64,000 bases of DNA from Erythrobacter rubeus (GTDB taxonomy: Bacteria; Pseudomonadota; Alphaproteobacteria; Sphingomonadales; Sphingomonadaceae), in the NCBI RefSeq assembly GCF_014705715.1, contig NZ_JACXLC010000001.1, positions 1,780,457 through 1,844,456 of the forward strand. Reading direction: 5' to 3'. The notes under the pieces were generated by a model. The model searched no databases. It worked only from the letters and a program-made list of their open reading frames with translations, and was not told where the DNA came from. The position numbers and the translations under genes were made by a program. Of the stretch, positions 61,299 to 64,000 are shown piece by piece. How positions within the stretch are numbered: the stretch's first letter is position 1; each line of letters starts with the position of its first letter.

Positions 61299-62099
61299 AT
61301 GCGCAAACAGATCACCGGATTTTCCAATCCGACCGTCAAATATCTGCGATCCTTGCGCGACAAGAAACATCGCAAGCGCGCCGGGCAGTTTCTGGTCGAA
61401 GGATTGCGCCTTCTCGAAGATGCGCGCGATGGCGGCCGGCTGCCGCGCAAGCTTGTCATGGCGCAGGGCCGCGAGCCGCATCCCCTGCTCGAGCGGCTTG
61501 AAACCGAAGTTGCAGGTGCGGGCGGCGAGATCATCGAGACCTCGCCCGACATTCTGACCAAGATTACGGGAAAATCGAACGCGCAGAGCGTGGTCGGGGT
61601 GTTCGACGAATGGGACACCGCGCTGTCGCAGATGGAGCGCGATACCGCGCCGATCTGGCTGGTGGCGCAGGCTTTGCGCGATCCCGGCAATCTTGGCACG
61701 ATGCTGCGTACAGGCGACGCCGTGGGAGCGGGTGGGCTGATCCTGATCGACGATTGCGCCGACCCGTTCAGCGCCGAAGCGGTGCGTGCCAGCATGGGCG
61801 CAGTCTTCACGCAGGGCTTGGCGCAGGCGCGGTGGGCGGAATTCGTGCATTGGCTACGCGGCGGAGCGGGACAACTTGTCGCGGCAAGCCTGCGCGATGC
61901 TGTCCCCTATCGCGGCGCACCGTACGCATCCCCGTGTTTCATCCTCGTCGGCAACGAATCCCAAGGCCTGCCGGAATCCTACGAGGACGAATGCGACCTG
62001 CGCGTCACCATGCCGATGCGCGGGCGCGCGGACAGCCTGAATGCAGCGGTGGCGGGCGCGGTGCTCGCCTACGAAGTGCTCGCTTCGCTTGAAGGATAG
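61299..62099 (+). CDS. TrmH/SpoU-family RNA 2'-O-methyltransferase
   Basis: 266 residues. N-terminal substrate-binding region with NPTVKYLRSLRDKKHRKR, then the SPOUT knot motifs: VAQALRDPGNLGTMLRTGDA, ILVGNESQGLP and DSLNAAVAGAVLAYE. These are rRNA or tRNA ribose methyltransferases; the exact RNA is unknown. Its stop codon abuts the rmuC stop on the other strand (62099/62100). Confidence 0.92.
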   Translation: MRKQITGFSNPTVKYLRSLRDKKHRKRAGQFLVEGLRLLEDARDGGRLPRKLVMAQGREPHPLLERLETEVAGAGGEIIETSPDILTKITGKSNAQSVVGVFDEWDTALSQMERDTAPIWLVAQALRDPGNLGTMLRTGDAVGAGGLILIDDCADPFSAEAVRASMGAVFTQGLAQARWAEFVHWLRGGAGQLVAASLRDAVPYRGAPYASPCFILVGNESQGLPESYEDECDLRVTMPMRGRADSLNAAVAGAVLAYEVLASLEG

Positions 62100-63506
62100 T
62101 TATTCGGCAGCGTCGCGGTCTTTGCCGCTGTCGCTCTCCAGAGCATCGATATCGTCATTGTTGTATCGCGGGGTCGCCTCGACCAGCGGAACATCTTCGA
62201 TCTCCTTCGAGATTTCGATGCCCTTTTCGGCCATCCGCCGGCCCGAGGTGAGCACGTTACGCTCGAAGCTGCCGACGAACTTGTTGTAATTGTTCACCGC
62301 GCTTTCGAGACCGCCGCCAACGCGCTTCATGTGATCGGCGGCCACCCGCAGGCGGTCGTACAATTCTGCGCCCATCTTGCCGATTTCCTGCGCCTCTTCG
62401 GCCATCTTGTCCTGCCGCCAGACCTGCGCGACGGTGCGCGCAATGGCAACCAGGTTGGTCGGCGTCGCGAGCAGCACCTTGTTGCGGAAAGCGAAGTCCC
62501 ACAGCTTGGGGTCGTGCTCAAGCGCGGCGGCGACGAAATGCTCGCCCGGCACAAACATCACCACGTAATCGGGCGCGCGTTCGAATTGGCTCTGATAGCT
62601 CTTGCTGCCCAGCGTCTGGACGTGATTGCGCATGCTCTTCGCATGGAGGTCCAAGTGCGTGATCCGTTCAGCATCGTCGTCCGCCTCGAACGCGGCCTGG
62701 TAGGCGTTGAGCGATACCTTCGCATCGATGACGAGCTGTTTCTGACCCGGTACGTTGACGATCGCGTCAGGCCGCAGCCGCCCGCTTTCGGTATCGACCG
62801 ATTGTTCGAGATGGAAATCGGTGTGCTCGGCCAGCCCGCACTGTTCGAGCACGTTCTGCAGTGCACGCTCACCCCAGCGCCCGCGCGCCTTGGGCGCGTT
62901 GGTGAGCGAGTTGCCAAGACGCTGCGCTTCGCGCCGGACCTCTTCCTGTCCTTCGCGCATCGACTGTATCAGGCCGTGAAGCTGCCCGAAAGCATCCTTG
63001 CGCTGGTTTTCGAGCGTTTCGACCTGCTGTTCGTACTTTGCCAGCCGCTCTCCGACCGGTGAAAGCAGCGCCTTGATCTTCTGCTCACCCGCTTCTTCCG
63101 ATTGCTTGAAACGTTCATCTGCGCGGCGGAGAAACGCCTCCTGCGCTTTGCCCAGCACCTGTGCGCCGGTGTTTTCGAATTCCTTCAGCAACGCCCCGCG
63201 CGATTCCTCAAGCAGACGCTTCTGTTCGGCAAATCCTGCGCGCTCTGCTTTTAACGCGGCGTTTTCGGCACGCGAAGCCTCCAGTTCTTCAGCCAATTGC
63301 CCGGCCCGGGCGGCGCGCTCGTTGGCCGCTGACAGATCAATCTTCGCCTCGCCGAGTTCGGCAATCGCCGTCTTGAACTCGCTCTCGCGCTCATCCAGTC
63401 GCGCTCGCAGGTCGCTTGCTGGCTTTCCGCCCAGAAACCACCCCACGCCCAGCCCGACGAGCAGCGCCAGCACTCCCACGACAGCGATCAGAACATTTGC
63501 ATCCAT
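62100..63506 (-). CDS. rmuC: RmuC-like DNA recombination protein
   Basis: 468 residues from the ATG at 63506. One N-terminal membrane helix (VLIAVVGVLALLVGLGVGWF), a long Ala/Glu-rich coiled coil (about 30-210), and the nuclease-like RmuC domain with RGRWGERALQNVLEQCGL, LVIDAKVSLNAYQAAF and GEHFVAAALEHDPKLWDFA. Affects inversions and DNA rearrangement in E. coli; the mechanism is not settled. In-frame starts up to 30 codons earlier lack support. Confidence 0.92.
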   Translation of the reverse strand: MDANVLIAVVGVLALLVGLGVGWFLGGKPASDLRARLDERESEFKTAIAELGEAKIDLSAANERAARAGQLAEELEASRAENAALKAERAGFAEQKRLLEESRGALLKEFENTGAQVLGKAQEAFLRRADERFKQSEEAGEQKIKALLSPVGERLAKYEQQVETLENQRKDAFGQLHGLIQSMREGQEEVRREAQRLGNSLTNAPKARGRWGERALQNVLEQCGLAEHTDFHLEQSVDTESGRLRPDAIVNVPGQKQLVIDAKVSLNAYQAAFEADDDAERITHLDLHAKSMRNHVQTLGSKSYQSQFERAPDYVVMFVPGEHFVAAALEHDPKLWDFAFRNKVLLATPTNLVAIARTVAQVWRQDKMAEEAQEIGKMGAELYDRLRVAADHMKRVGGGLESAVNNYNKFVGSFERNVLTSGRRMAEKGIEISKEIEDVPLVEATPRYNNDDIDALESDSGKDRDAAE

Positions 63507-63610
63507 CTGTGGAACATAGCTGGAACGAAGGCGCAGGCCAAGCGTCAAAGCCGCCAATTCGGAACCAATCCCCAGCCCCGTTCGCTCCAATTCCAAAGGA
63601 GAGAAAATCC

Positions 63611-64000
63611 ATGTCGATCAAGGAAATGATACAGGACCACCCGCATGTGGGTGACGATTACAATTCGGACCTCGGCGACGCGGTGAAGCATGCGATGTAC
63701 GGTGCGGCGATCATTAATTCGTGCGCCGATGCCTGCTTAGCGCACAAGGACGAGGATCGGGCGGAGTGCATTCGCCGCTGCCTCGACGCCTCGGACGCGT
63801 GCACGGCGTTTTACCGCATGGGATCGCGCCGCACCGGTCAGAATGTGATCGCGATCCGCGCCATGGGTCTCGCGACCATCGTCGCGTGCGAGCAGTGCCT
63901 CGAACATTGCTCCATGCATGATGACCGGCACTGCAAGCGCTGCGTGCAGATGTGCGAAGAGGTGATCCGCGACGTAAAGAAAGCGGTCGGCCGCATGAAA
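63611..64000 (+). CDS. Cys-rich four-helix copper-binding protein (DUF326/Csp-like), cut by window end
   Basis: 130 codons without stop before the right edge. Cys pairs are regularly spaced on helices: NSCADACLAHKDE, AECIRRCLDASDAC, VACEQCLEHCSMHDDRHC, KRCVQMCEE. This matches the DUF326 / copper storage protein (Csp) family, which binds many Cu(I) ions inside a four-helix bundle. AAGGAGAG precedes the ATG. No copper-exporter gene is visible inside the window; the partner may lie to the right. Confidence 0.86.
   Translation, partial: MSIKEMIQDHPHVGDDYNSDLGDAVKHAMYGAAIINSCADACLAHKDEDRAECIRRCLDASDACTAFYRMGSRRTGQNVIAIRAMGLATIVACEQCLEHCSMHDDRHCKRCVQMCEEVIRDVKKAVGRMK

Overview
The window is G+C-rich DNA (about 60% by eye) from an alphaproteobacterium, most likely order Sphingomonadales and probably family Erythrobacteraceae. 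The placement is inferred from gene content: a CcrM-type GANTC methyltransferase, a ChvI/ChvG two-component system joined to HPr kinase, RapZ, EIIA and HPr, a three-subunit PntAA/PntAB/PntB transhydrogenase next to a small aa3-oxidase subunit IV, entericidin-type lipoproteins, and many DUF families common in sphingomonads. I saw no rRNA, tRNA, CRISPR array, transposase or prophage genes. It reads as chromosomal backbone with a few accessory pieces.

Layout. 1-7.9 kb: a membrane PAS-GGDEF-EAL protein cut by the left edge, glmS, two drug/metabolite exporters and a stand-alone CpaF-type secretion ATPase. 7.9-13 kb: two tandem entericidin-like lipoproteins, an acyl-CoA ligase with a DUF938 methyltransferase, and a dgt / TIP30-like / ABA4-like operon. 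13.2-20.7 kb: a YgeA-like racemase, an operon of beta-helix protein, di-haem cytochrome and alpha/beta hydrolase with overlapping start and stop codons, then the pnt operon. 21-29 kb: an NtrC-like regulator with an altered GAFTGA loop, an SDR, a PhoD-like phosphatase, two beta-barrel proteins around folP, and ccrM. 29-38 kb: a Ca2+/Na+ antiporter, rnhB, an aldose sugar dehydrogenase, a GNAT/DUF1285/NUDIX/cca run, a duplicated-domain periplasmic protein and parC. 38.4-42.5 kb: a somewhat A+T-richer stretch with a beta-helix lipoprotein and a divergent XRE-regulator/SnoaL pair, then a NaChBac-type sodium channel and a PfpI protein. 42.6-54.7 kb: a large M14 peptidase, two consecutive cysteine desulfurases with a ferredoxin, a hydrolase, TonB, small proteins, a DUF885 Tat-lipoprotein, a cyclic-nucleotide-domain/thioredoxin-reductase-like fusion and two DUF937-type proteins. 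54.8-64 kb: pckA divergent from chvI-chvG-hprK-rapZ-EIIA-ptsH-trmH, then rmuC and a Cys-rich copper-binding four-helix protein cut by the right edge.

Functional links. Carbon and envelope sensing come together in the pckA/chvIG/hprK/rapZ/EIIA/HPr block. RapZ is known in other bacteria to tune glmS, which is also in this window. The ccrM upstream region (29070-29271) contains a perfect DnaA box, five GANTC sites and a near-match to a CtrA site in 202 bp, suggesting an autoregulated cell-cycle promoter. Other observations worth a second look are the fusion that has lost the thioredoxin-reductase CxxC (52107-53729), the XRE/SnoaL pair with a perfect inverted repeat between the genes, and a perfect inverted repeat just upstream of folP. 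I found no clear defence system or wholly new multi-gene system. The most unusual items are single proteins and regulatory sites.
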